From: a virus
Length of the DNA stretch: 27,119 bases
IMG/VR virus record: IMGVR_UViG_3300018080_000512
Span: 1 to 27,119 of that record
Direction: 5' to 3' (one strand)
Position 1 is the stretch's first letter, and each line of letters begins with the position of its first letter. The position numbers were made by a program, and so were the translations under genes. Below the pieces are notes generated by a model. The model saw only the letters and a program-made list of their open reading frames with translations, did not search any database and was not told the origin of the DNA. Shown piece by piece: positions 16,272-23,378 of this stretch.

Positions 16272-16837
16272 CAGAGTACCTTCAGGATGCGCTCGATGAG
16301 CCGCCGGATCAGCCCCTTCTTTTTCTGGGGTACGAAGATCGGGGTCACCCGCTTGAGTTGCTCGTTGATGACACGCCACACATTGTTGACGTAGACCTTC
16401 TTCACCTTCCGGTTCAACAGGTACTCGCCACGTACAATGTTTTCCAGCTCACGTGCCGCTCGGCTCCGGAACAGCGGTTTCTTTTTCTGGATCGACTCGA
16501 CCGCCTCCGCCATCTGCTCAGGGGTCAGCTCCTCGGTCCCCTTGGGGCGCACCCCGAACGCGAGGTAGTCGCCCTGCCGCCAATGAGTCACCGGACCGAT
16601 CTCGGTCAGCGATGTCAGCTTCGGGGGCGGCTCCTGCTTCTCGATGGCTTTCGCCTCGGCGATCCGCTGTTCCCTGATCCGCTTATTGACTTCCTTCTCG
16701 ACCGCCTTGGCAAAGCTCTCGCCCATGCTGCGACCGGCGCGGAGATTGGCCCGCTCCATCACATTGGGAAAGTTGGCGGCGCTTACCTCTTCAGGCGGTC
16801 CCTTGACGACGAGTCCGATCTTGATCGTCGGGGCCAC
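16271..16837 (-). CDS. Hypothetical tail/neck protein (188 aa), GTG start
   Basis: This basic, helical protein begins after a GTG at 16837 that directly abuts the TAA of the previous gene; no better start is present and coupling is likely. It has a short strand start (TIKIGLVVKGPP), charged helices (SFAKAVEKEVNKRIREQRI) and a strongly basic C-terminus (VPQKKKGLIRRLIERILKVL). I do not recognise it. Its place just before the gp15-like gene hints at a neck or tail-completion role, perhaps like the HK97-gp10 group, but no signature supports that. Its IREQ tetrapeptide lies within a long helix and is not preceded by the multi-Arg linker. Confidence 0.62.
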   Translation of the reverse strand: MAPTIKIGLVVKGPPEEVSAANFPNVMERANLRAGRSMGESFAKAVEKEVNKRIREQRIAEAKAIEKQEPPPKLTSLTEIGPVTHWRQGDYLAFGVRPKGTEELTPEQMAEAVESIQKKKPLFRSRAARELENIVRGEYLLNRKVKKVYVNNVWRVINEQLKRVTPIFVPQKKKGLIRRLIERILKVL

Positions 16838-18058
16838 TTACATCCCCCACGGGAGTCCCTCGGATTCGTAGCTTCCCTCGTATTCCCCAGCCATCGACTT
16901 GAGCACCTTCTGGCGACGCTCATCGACGATTCCGGAGACCCGGACGGTCCACTCCCGCTCACCGGGCAGACCGCTAATCTGGGGCCAGCTCACGACAAGT
17001 CCGGCGAGCGTGTTGCGCACCGCCTCGTAGTATCCGTTTGCCAGCCATGCCTCGTTGAACGTGAAGTTCATCGTGATCTCGTTGTCATTGCTCACGTTCA
17101 TCGGGTCGGCACCGGCATCCGGGATAGGGCCGAAGGCATCCTCTTTGATCCGACGACGGCGCGGACGGCGACGCTCGAACAAATCACCCTCGCTAACCAT
17201 CTCGAAACTGAAACCGTAATTCGTATCCACGACACTCCATTGTGCTCCAGACGGATTATGTACGATCCACAACTGCCCATGCTCGAACACAGCATCAAAC
17301 TCATTTGGAGCCAGAGCATCTCGTCCCCGAGGCAAGCTGTCATACTCTGAGCTAGACAGGAACTCACCCAATGCTTCGTCTGCATTGTTCGGGTCTTCCG
17401 ATGCTAATGCTTCTTTGATCCGACGACGGGGACGGCGGCGCTCGGTCTGACCGGACACCATCTGGTCCAACTTCTTCAGGTCAGCGTCGATACTGTCGGC
17501 CCGTTTGAACAAGCCGGAGATGAAGCTCTTGGCCTTCTGGAACCAACCCTTGAGGGTATCGCCAACGCTCTCGCCGACGCCGCGTGCCTTGATGTCCTTC
17601 TTCGAGAATTTCGCATGGGTTGGGAACTTCTTGGCGGTGGCGGTTTTCTCCGCCTCCATCATCTCATCCATCAGCTTGGCGACATCAGCCATCTGCTCCT
17701 GCATCTTCTCGGTCAACTTATTCCACAGCTGGGCGTAGCGCGGATAGGATTGGGTCCGAACCTTCATCTTCCGCTGAATCTCATCGAAGTATGCAGTCTG
17801 ATCTTCGAGCCGCTCGATGATCTCGACGATGCCCACCTCTTCCGCAATCGCTTCGGCGTCTCCCTTGAGCTGTTCGGCCTGCGCCCGCAACTCGGACTCC
17901 TTGGTCTTGAGCTCCATCCACTGAAGCATGGCGGCACGTTGGTTCTTGCCCGCACCGCTCCCGGCGAACGGGTTAGCCTCGGCCTCCTTCTCGACGACGA
18001 GAGCCACCGGTTTCCGGCTCGCCTCGCGAATCATCTTGTCTGCGATAGGGGTGCGCAT
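16838..18058 (-). CDS. Coiled-coil structural protein with a module bracketed by Arg-rich linkers (406 aa)
   Basis: Residues about 40-140 form a long coiled coil (ELKTKESELRAQAEQLKGDA and onward). A basic amphipathic stretch follows (LKGWFQKAKSFISGLFKRAD, 169-188). ERRRPRRRIKE (206-216) and ERRRPRRRRIKE (295-306) then bracket a 90-residue acidic module (EFDAVFEHGQLWIVHNPSGA and onward). The C-terminal 100 residues form a separate domain with NFTFNEAWLANGYYEAVRNT. Both linkers end in Ile-Lys-Glu, like a gp21-type cleavage site. The linkers are shared with the 1022-aa head protein and nothing else in the window. GGAGG precedes the ATG at 18058. The function is unknown; a head-internal or neck role is inferred from the shared linkers. 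Confidence 0.72.
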   Translation of the reverse strand: MRTPIADKMIREASRKPVALVVEKEAEANPFAGSGAGKNQRAAMLQWMELKTKESELRAQAEQLKGDAEAIAEEVGIVEIIERLEDQTAYFDEIQRKMKVRTQSYPRYAQLWNKLTEKMQEQMADVAKLMDEMMEAEKTATAKKFPTHAKFSKKDIKARGVGESVGDTLKGWFQKAKSFISGLFKRADSIDADLKKLDQMVSGQTERRRPRRRIKEALASEDPNNADEALGEFLSSSEYDSLPRGRDALAPNEFDAVFEHGQLWIVHNPSGAQWSVVDTNYGFSFEMVSEGDLFERRRPRRRRIKEDAFGPIPDAGADPMNVSNDNEITMNFTFNEAWLANGYYEAVRNTLAGLVVSWPQISGLPGEREWTVRVSGIVDERRQKVLKSMAGEYEGSYESEGLPWGM

Positions 18059-18059
18059 C

Positions 18060-18263
18060 TCAGTCCTCCAGTAGACTCAGGTCTTCGGGGTTCTTGTGGG
18101 CACGGTTGATTGCAATCATCAGCTCGCGTTCCGTGAATAACATCGGCGTCAGCTGACCGGACAGGTCAGTCAACACCAAGTAGTAATTATCGTTGGCCGC
18201 TGGATGTGGCTGCTTGTTCTCCACCGAGAACAGGTGCCCCAACTTCTTTCGATCCAAGCTCAT
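18060..18263 (-). CDS. Small conserved-looking protein (67 aa)
   Basis: The product has a basic start (SLDRKKLGHLF), a strand pair (NYYLVLTDLSGQLTPMLF) and a C-terminal helix with the pattern TERELMIAINRAHKNPEDL. Small proteins with this sort of ending recur in large-phage genomes as far as I recall, but no function is known to me. Its ATG at 18263 overlaps the stop of the neck gene as ATGA, so translation is coupled. The stop overlaps the upstream side of the ribosome site for the 406-aa gene. Confidence 0.7.
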   Translation of the reverse strand: MSLDRKKLGHLFSVENKQPHPAANDNYYLVLTDLSGQLTPMLFTERELMIAINRAHKNPEDLSLLED

Positions 18264-18808
18264 GTCGTCACCGGTTGTCGGGTCAGCACCAATGGACAGA
18301 TCAGATGGAGCGGGTACTGCGTGTTGCCCCAGTAGTCACGCTCGATCGAGTCGAGCAGCTCGTACTGGTTGACCCGTACTCCATCGGCAAGGAAGTTCAA
18401 ACGATCGCCGCGTTTCGGCCCCTGTGTCGGGTCGCGGTAGTCGATCCCAAGGTCTTCGAGGATCGCGATGCTGAACACGGCCACCGCATCCACGTCCCGA
18501 TCGATCCCCCACTTCTCGGCCTCCTGCACCTCTTCACCGATCGCGATGTGAACCGGGAGCACGATTGGATCGCCGTAGAGCGGCGTGCTCGGTCCGTCGT
18601 CGGTCACCGTGTCCTCGTCCTCGTCGCCATAGAAGTTGACGCGGCCCCGATCCTCGGGTGCCGTCGGGAACTCCAGATCGGCGAGGCTGCCGGGCTGGTG
18701 AAAGAAGAGCTCGTGGCGCTGCTGATAGAGTCCGAAGCGTTCCCGGTCCTTACTCTTGATGAAGGCTCGATCCTTCGGAGTCTGGTAGAGCAGATCGGGG
18801 TATGCCAT
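18260..18808 (-). CDS. Putative neck / head-closure protein, T4 gp14-like position (182 aa)
   Basis: The protein has acidic loops and a C-terminal beta-barrel pattern: PKRGDRLNFLADGVRVNQYE followed by DSIERDYWGNTQYPLHLI. A GD-x-L-x-F turn, a YE strand and a late barrel strand in this order are seen in stopper/head-closure and related neck proteins. It is the second gene after the capsid gene, where T4-like phages may place neck components. The ATG at 18808 has a good GGAGGAG site, but that site lies inside a small hairpin. The neck role is inference from pattern plus order; equivalence to gp14 is not proven. Confidence 0.58.
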   Translation of the reverse strand: MAYPDLLYQTPKDRAFIKSKDRERFGLYQQRHELFFHQPGSLADLEFPTAPEDRGRVNFYGDEDEDTVTDDGPSTPLYGDPIVLPVHIAIGEEVQEAEKWGIDRDVDAVAVFSIAILEDLGIDYRDPTQGPKRGDRLNFLADGVRVNQYELLDSIERDYWGNTQYPLHLICPLVLTRQPVTT

Positions 18809-18921
18809 AGTACCGGAGCTCCTCCGTTAATACCGTAGTGATTATCGGAACTCCGTTATTAAAGAACGTGAAATAGCGGAGCTCGCTATTAAAGAAAACG
18901 GCGTTTTCTTGAATTAGCGGA
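18809..18921. promoter_or_regulatory. AT-rich hairpin-filled gap between the two neck genes
   Basis: This 113-base gap is the longest in the window and is clearly more AT-rich than its surroundings. It contains AATAGCG/CGCTATT arms (18872-18890), AAGAAAACG/CGTTTTCTT arms (18892-18910), a small CGGA/TCCG hairpin around 18846-18855, and CGGAG/CTCCG (18814-18826) around the ribosome site of the next gene. The motif CGGA(G/A)CTC recurs three times and TATTAAAGAA twice, so the gap looks like diverged short repeats. It may contain a terminator, promoter, RNA processing site or translational control hairpin. No consensus promoter can be called. Confidence 0.5.
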
Positions 18922-19719
18922 TCACCCCATCTTCGGAGGGATGAAGTCGCCATGGAACCGGACCAGCAGTTCGTCCAGCCGTTCCATCTCGGCTTGGGCC
19001 TCGGCCTTCAGGGCCGCACCGTTCACGTCCTGCCCCTCCTGCTCGCCGGGAACCCGGCCATACTTCTCTCTGATCTCGCCAACCACATACTTGGTTCTGG
19101 CGCACAGGTAGTCGAGGAAGTGCGGCTGATCCTCGAACCGGATCGCTTCGATATGCAAGATGTCCTGATACATCAGGATGATGTTTTCGGTGGCCGCGCT
19201 TCCGGGTTCCGGTGAGACCCAGAACGTGCCGAGTCCGACCGCTGGCATGTCGATCTCGAAGTCCCACTCGACCTCGGCCCCCAGCATCCGCTTGAGCTGC
19301 TCGAAGTAGCTCAGGCTGAGGTAGAGGTCGGACAGGTTCCAACTCGTCGGTATCCCGTAGGCCGCAATGAACTCCTGCGGAGTCAGCAGACCAGCACTCA
19401 GGCTCGTCAACTGACTACGCGGGTACATCACATCGACGATCCCGAATCCCCAATACTGATCCGGGTTGCTGTTGTCGAGGATGTACTTCTGCTGGCCGGG
19501 AACCGTGACCAGTACGGTCAGCCCATACTTGGGCCGGTAGCGGGAGAGCCAACGCAGGGCTTCCGCGATGATCCCGTCTCCCCGTAGATCGGACGCGCTG
19601 CCGCCGACGCCGTAGAAATCCTCATCGTCAATCTCGACCTCCACCGAGGTCAGACCGAGGCGGCGTCGAGCGATGTTCGGCAGATCGGCTACGGAAAGGG
19701 CACGTGCGATCGTGGTCAT
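18922..19719 (-). CDS. Putative neck / head-completion protein, gp13-like position (265 aa)
   Basis: The first gene after the capsid gene encodes a 265-aa protein. An acidic segment at about 25-50 (VEIDDEDFYGVGGSASDLRG) leads into helices (IAEALRWLSRYRPKYGLTV). A Tyr-rich helix pair follows (DLYLSLSYFEQLKRMLGA), and the C-terminal third contains a long helix with KYVVGEIREKYGRV and LKAEAQAEMERLDELLVRF. Mixed helical adaptor proteins of this size occupy this slot in several T4-like phages. I cannot name it from a diagnostic motif, so the adaptor role is inference from order. GAGGA precedes the ATG at 19719. Confidence 0.5.
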   Translation of the reverse strand: MTTIARALSVADLPNIARRRLGLTSVEVEIDDEDFYGVGGSASDLRGDGIIAEALRWLSRYRPKYGLTVLVTVPGQQKYILDNSNPDQYWGFGIVDVMYPRSQLTSLSAGLLTPQEFIAAYGIPTSWNLSDLYLSLSYFEQLKRMLGAEVEWDFEIDMPAVGLGTFWVSPEPGSAATENIILMYQDILHIEAIRFEDQPHFLDYLCARTKYVVGEIREKYGRVPGEQEGQDVNGAALKAEAQAEMERLDELLVRFHGDFIPPKMG

Positions 19720-19734
19720 GTCGAATCCTCAAAT

Positions 19735-19756
19735 GGGGAGGGCCGAAGCCCTCCCC
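19735..19756 (-). terminator. Strong TTCG-loop hairpin after the major capsid gene
   Basis: On the transcript GGGGAGGGC pairs with GCCCTCCCC around a TTCG tetraloop, giving a perfect 9-bp GC-rich stem 21 bases after the capsid stop. It is followed by ATTTGAGGA, not a T run, and the ribosome site of the next gene begins four bases after the stem. It is probably a transcript stabiliser or attenuator rather than a full terminator. Confidence 0.6.
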
Positions 19757-19777
19757 CATCTCCTGACCTACAGCCGG

Positions 19778-21244
19778 TTAGGGCTGGAGGGTGCGGTCGA
19801 TCTTCGCGGTCGTGTAGAACCGGGAGTCGATGTCCTTCAGGGCGTACCGCGTCGCGATAGCCTTTTTCATCAGGAACTCCGCGTTCGGCGAATGGACGGT
19901 CGGGGTCGTGTAGAACGGCACGTAGGGCGCGAACACGAAACCGGTGTCGAACATCTGGGTGCCGTTGTACCCGATCAGGATTTCGTCATCCGGACCGTAG
20001 GTATCGACGTAGATGTCCCAACGGTTGTTGAGGCGTCCTACCTTCCACACACCGCGTCCCTCGATCTTCTGGAGCGTACCCTCGAAACCGGGGAGCGATT
20101 CCAGAATGTTCGCCACGTCGATGCCGACGACGGCCCAATGCCCGCGACCACGCTGCGTGGCCTTCAGGATGTCATTGGACGACGGGATCATCACGTAGTC
20201 GAGCAGGGTCAGCTTGTGCTCCGGGAAGCCCACGCCACTGGGAGGCTTGCCGGGCCAGACGCGCTGACCACCGGCAACGCCGGGGGCCGCAACCGTGGTG
20301 GCACGGGCGATGGTGCGCAGACGCTCGATGATGCGCCGGTCGATCTCGAACTTCAGCTCCTGCCCGAGGGCACCGATGAGCTGGGTTTCGAGGTCTTCAC
20401 CGTAGACCACCTGCAAGTCGTGGCTCGCCTCGACGGTCCACTGGGCACGCAGCTTGCTCTCGCGAGGCTCGACCTGCGTGGACTCGATGGTGAGTTCCAT
20501 CTCCGGCAGGTTGTCGTTGCCTTCCATGCGGTACACGTAGTTGGCCGTGGGCTGGGCAACCGCCGCAACCGCGAAGTCGAAATCGACCGCGCCGGTCCGG
20601 TAGTCGATGGTGTTGGTTCCACCACCGTCCACGTCGCCCACGATGTTCCCGTTCCCGTCATCGGTCACGACCTGTGTGCCGTCGGTGGCACGGAACGTGC
20701 CGGGGCGCACCGGGAAGAACATCAGGGTCGCGGTCTGGTTCTGCACACCGCTCGCCCCGATCACCTCGCCAGTCACATCCTCGGAGGTGTAACCGAAGTT
20801 CGGGTTCTCGATCACATCCTGACCGGCGATCGCGGTGCCCTTGGTCTGGCCGTAGACGAACTTCATAAAGAAGACCAGTCCGGTCGGACCCTGCATCGGC
20901 TGAACGCTGACCAGCTCGTGGGCGATCAGGTTCGGCCAGACCGCACGCACCAGCGGGAAGGCGTACTTCTGGAACTTCCCAAAGTTGATGGCGCGGACCG
21001 ACTCGTCGATGCTCTGGATGTGGTTGTACAGGTTCTCGCACATAATCATCGTGCAAGCCGTCACCTGATCCGGACGCCGCTCCAGCCCCTCGAAGAGGTC
21101 GGCATAGCGAATGCGGATTTTGCGGCCACGGTTGTCACGGCCCTCCCACAGGCAAAAGTCCTTGTAGGGAGCTTTGCGAGCGAGGTTGACGCCGTGTTCC
21201 AGCAACTTCTCTTGATGCTGCTGGGCGTTCTGGAGGTTTTTCAT
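19778..21244 (-). CDS. Major capsid protein, T4 gp23-like (488 aa)
   Basis: The HK97-fold signature of the gp23 family is clear at about residues 97-127: FPLVRAVWPNLIAHELVSVQ followed by PMQGPTGLVFFMKFVYG. The middle part (250-300) has a long helix rich in acidic residues (AQWTVEASHDLQVVYGEDLE). The C-terminus has typical subunit parts (ILIGYNGTQMFDTGFVFAPY). In T4 the N-terminus is removed by gp21 at a hydrophobic-x-Glu site. Here LFE at 50-52 is a candidate, because the conserved core starts at a distance like T4's. The gene follows the protease-scaffold gene as in T4. AGGAGAGGGAA precedes the ATG at 21244. The 50-base gap upstream holds only that ribosome site. Confidence 0.92.
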   Translation of the reverse strand: MKNLQNAQQHQEKLLEHGVNLARKAPYKDFCLWEGRDNRGRKIRIRYADLFEGLERRPDQVTACTMIMCENLYNHIQSIDESVRAINFGKFQKYAFPLVRAVWPNLIAHELVSVQPMQGPTGLVFFMKFVYGQTKGTAIAGQDVIENPNFGYTSEDVTGEVIGASGVQNQTATLMFFPVRPGTFRATDGTQVVTDDGNGNIVGDVDGGGTNTIDYRTGAVDFDFAVAAVAQPTANYVYRMEGNDNLPEMELTIESTQVEPRESKLRAQWTVEASHDLQVVYGEDLETQLIGALGQELKFEIDRRIIERLRTIARATTVAAPGVAGGQRVWPGKPPSGVGFPEHKLTLLDYVMIPSSNDILKATQRGRGHWAVVGIDVANILESLPGFEGTLQKIEGRGVWKVGRLNNRWDIYVDTYGPDDEILIGYNGTQMFDTGFVFAPYVPFYTTPTVHSPNAEFLMKKAIATRYALKDIDSRFYTTAKIDRTLQP

Positions 21245-21294
21245 TTCCCTCTCCTAGCCTGAGTTGCGGTTTGGTCTGCTGCCGACGCTCGGCG

Positions 21295-22251
21295 TTACAG
21301 ACTCTTCTCGACGCCGGTGCGCACCGTCTCCAACAGCGAGTTGGTCGCATCGGTCTTCTGGGTGGCCGGGGACGGCTGACGACGCTCGTCGAGCGACTTC
21401 ACCTTGCTTCCCTTCATCGGCTCGCGGGTCGAGGTCGGCGGTTTGCGCCGCTCGTTCGTCTTCCGGCTCCGGGCCACATCGAGTACGGAGTCGAGGCGCT
21501 GCTTGGCCTCGTTCAGGCTGGCCGGTTTGCCGACCGCCTTCAGGATGCGCTTCTGGTCCTGCGGGTTCAGGTTGCCGATCCGCTCGTGGACGTAACGCTT
21601 CCATTCCGAGCTGCCGTGCTCCGCCATCAGCTTCTTAACCGCCGTCCGGGCCTTCTCGTACTTCTTCTTGGTCACGGTGTTGTGAGCCATATACTCGATA
21701 ATCCGTTTGGCGACCTTGAGCTCGCGGGCCTGCTTCTCGATCACGCGCTTCGCGGCGATCAGCTGGCGACGCTCGTTGGCCGAACCGTAGCCGGGCCGTT
21801 TGTTCTTCATCTTCTTCTTGTCCTTCGCGGCACACGCTTTCCCCTTCTCACGGAGCATGGCGCGCCGACGGCGCTCCAAGTACCGCCTGCGGGACACGCG
21901 GCGACGTTCGGGCATCTCTTCCTCCTCACCGGGGCTTTCGTTCGGGATGATGGTGATGATCCCATCGACTTCGAGTTCCGTGGGTTCGTCCACGACCTCG
22001 GCATCGAGTCCGAAATCTTCCTCGTCATCCTGTTCGCGGATGCGCTGGTTCCGCTTCTTGAGTTGTTCGAGACGGGCCTTCATGCGGCGGTTGGTCTCTT
22101 TCAAGTCAGCGTTTTCCTTGCGCAGGCGACGCACACGTTGCGCGCTCTCACGGATGCGTTCCGTGGCCTTCTTGTCCGCGAGAGCCTCGGCGAGCTCAAC
22201 CGTCTGGCCGATCGGGGTCCGGACGGGACGTTTCACGCCTTTGCGATTCAT
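21295..22251 (-). CDS. Candidate separate scaffold protein from an internal start in the protease gene (318 aa)
   Basis: Codon 240 of the protease gene is an ATG at 22251 preceded by a perfect AAGGAG with six-base spacing (AGCGCC). This in-frame start would give a 318-aa product beginning MNRKGVKRPVRTPIG, just before the coiled coil. It contains all of the scaffold-like region and none of the protease. Lambda makes scaffold Nu3 in the same way from inside the C protease gene, so such nested scaffold genes are established. The ribosome site is visible; the use of it is inferred. Confidence 0.6.
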   Translation of the reverse strand: MNRKGVKRPVRTPIGQTVELAEALADKKATERIRESAQRVRRLRKENADLKETNRRMKARLEQLKKRNQRIREQDDEEDFGLDAEVVDEPTELEVDGIITIIPNESPGEEEEMPERRRVSRRRYLERRRRAMLREKGKACAAKDKKKMKNKRPGYGSANERRQLIAAKRVIEKQARELKVAKRIIEYMAHNTVTKKKYEKARTAVKKLMAEHGSSEWKRYVHERIGNLNPQDQKRILKAVGKPASLNEAKQRLDSVLDVARSRKTNERRKPPTSTREPMKGSKVKSLDERRQPSPATQKTDATNSLLETVRTGVEKSL

Positions 22252-22968
22252 GGCGCTCTCCTTGCGGGTGTTCTTCATGCTTTCATTGATATGCCGAAGC
22301 ACGTCGCGTTTTTCCTCCGCAAACAGCTTCGTCTGAAGGTCAGCCACGATTCCTTTTACCGTCCGCAACTCGCGGTACTCGGTTTCAGATTCGCAGAGCT
22401 GAGCCGCTGTCTGGAGCACGATTTTGTTGTTGCGCTCCGTTTCAACCGATTCGATCCGCGTCGGGTACGCACCCCGTGTACTCGGGTTGGTCACCAAGTC
22501 CCACGTCTCCAACTCAAAGTCGTCTTCGTTGACATAGGATTCGCCGCCGCGTTCGATCACGCTGCCGGTGCCTCGGGAACTGATCCCAATCTTTACACCA
22601 GCGGCAACGAGACTCTCCACGATCCGCCCGGCGGGCGTGTCGAGAATCTCGATTTCCACATAGATTTCGTTGCCTTCCCGCTCGACCTGCGTGACCACAT
22701 GACTGACGCGGGGGATCGAGGTCTTACCGTCCTCGGGGTGATCGGCCTCGCCCAACATCTCGCGGGTCTTGAGACGCCCTTGGAACTTCTCGTCCATGAA
22801 GATGCGATCCCAGAGCGATCCCGAGTAGATGCGCTCGTTGGCATTGCGCTCGTCGGCCCGCTGCCCTAAGCCGCGCATCTTCATCAAGACACCCTCGCGG
22901 AGATTCTGCTTGTTCCGCTCGGTAACCTTGAACTCGAAGATTCTGGTTTCGATTAGCTTCTGGCGCAT
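21295..22968 (-). CDS. Prohead protease (T4 gp21-like) fused to scaffold-like coiled coil (557 aa)
   Basis: Residues 1-180 form a T4 gp21-type prohead protease. GRLKTREMLGEADHPED contains the presumed catalytic His77. AAGVKIGISSRGTGSV (122-137) contains the presumed nucleophile Ser130 or Ser131. DFELETWDLVTNPSTRGA completes the family signature. The remaining 380 residues are charged and include a coiled coil at about 262-311, an acidic patch, an Arg-rich ERRRVSRRR region (354-361) and a long basic helical end. Possible self-processing sites are IRE at 310-312 and LRE at 372-374. In T4, protease and scaffold are separate genes (21 and 22). The start is two bases after the upstream stop. The protease call is confident; scaffold function is inferred from composition and order. 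Confidence 0.88.
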   Translation of the reverse strand: MRQKLIETRIFEFKVTERNKQNLREGVLMKMRGLGQRADERNANERIYSGSLWDRIFMDEKFQGRLKTREMLGEADHPEDGKTSIPRVSHVVTQVEREGNEIYVEIEILDTPAGRIVESLVAAGVKIGISSRGTGSVIERGGESYVNEDDFELETWDLVTNPSTRGAYPTRIESVETERNNKIVLQTAAQLCESETEYRELRTVKGIVADLQTKLFAEEKRDVLRHINESMKNTRKESAMNRKGVKRPVRTPIGQTVELAEALADKKATERIRESAQRVRRLRKENADLKETNRRMKARLEQLKKRNQRIREQDDEEDFGLDAEVVDEPTELEVDGIITIIPNESPGEEEEMPERRRVSRRRYLERRRRAMLREKGKACAAKDKKKMKNKRPGYGSANERRQLIAAKRVIEKQARELKVAKRIIEYMAHNTVTKKKYEKARTAVKKLMAEHGSSEWKRYVHERIGNLNPQDQKRILKAVGKPASLNEAKQRLDSVLDVARSRKTNERRKPPTSTREPMKGSKVKSLDERRQPSPATQKTDATNSLLETVRTGVEKSL

Positions 22969-22970
22969 AG

Positions 22971-23378
22971 CTAGGTTCCCTGTGATGTGATCTCGCCTGT
23001 GTCGAGGTTTATCATTAGTTTCCGGTAGGTGCAGAGGCGATCTACCAGATGTTCGACCCGGATACTGGTCAGGTCGGAACGTGGGGTACGGAATCGTGGA
23101 CTATCCAGAATCGGGTGGAGCCGCTGCTTCAGCTGGAACATGTCCAGCTCGGTAACCTTCCCGCTCTGTCCCCAACCGAACAGGCCGGGAAAACGATCCA
23201 CGACGACTTCGCGGGGCGTGGTCTGTACGCTGTACTCCGGCTTCGCGATCAGCTTCAGGAAGATGAGTTGCGACGCATCATATTGACGGGGTTTGCGGGC
23301 GAGTATTGAATCGAGCCAACGCTCTAATCTGCCCGCGATTCCCGGCGTCAATTTTCTGATGTCGCGCTGCTTTGTCAT
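22971..23378 (-). CDS. Hypothetical protein (135 aa) upstream of the prohead protease
   Basis: The product starts with a basic amphipathic helix (MTKQRDIRKLTPGIAGRLER) and continues with ILARKPRQYDASQLIFLKLI, TPREVVVDRFPGLFGWG and a C-terminal strand pair ending LMINLDTGEI. I do not recognise it. Its first 101 bases overlap the end of the 87-aa gene in another frame, and the site before the ATG at 23378 is weak (AAGAGC). The start might therefore lie further in, but no clear alternative is seen. Position between the acidic multi-domain protein and the protease suggests a prohead core role like T4 gp67/gp68, which is inference from position only. Confidence 0.62.
   Translation of the reverse strand: MTKQRDIRKLTPGIAGRLERWLDSILARKPRQYDASQLIFLKLIAKPEYSVQTTPREVVVDRFPGLFGWGQSGKVTELDMFQLKQRLHPILDSPRFRTPRSDLTSIRVEHLVDRLCTYRKLMINLDTGEITSQGT

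Noticed and set aside
16272-16379. N-terminal extension of the gp15-like protein by 36 residues
   Set aside because: The extension is the shadow of the 188-aa gene, and the TGATG overlap at 16271 gives a natural start.
18809-18921. Considered as a CRISPR array or phage origin
   Set aside because: The repeats are diverged, unevenly spaced and too few, and no initiator gene or iteron pattern is nearby.
18750-18953. A 67-aa minus-strand frame spanning the hairpin-rich gap
   Set aside because: It overlaps genes on both sides, has no ribosome site, and its codons are produced by the short repeats of the gap.
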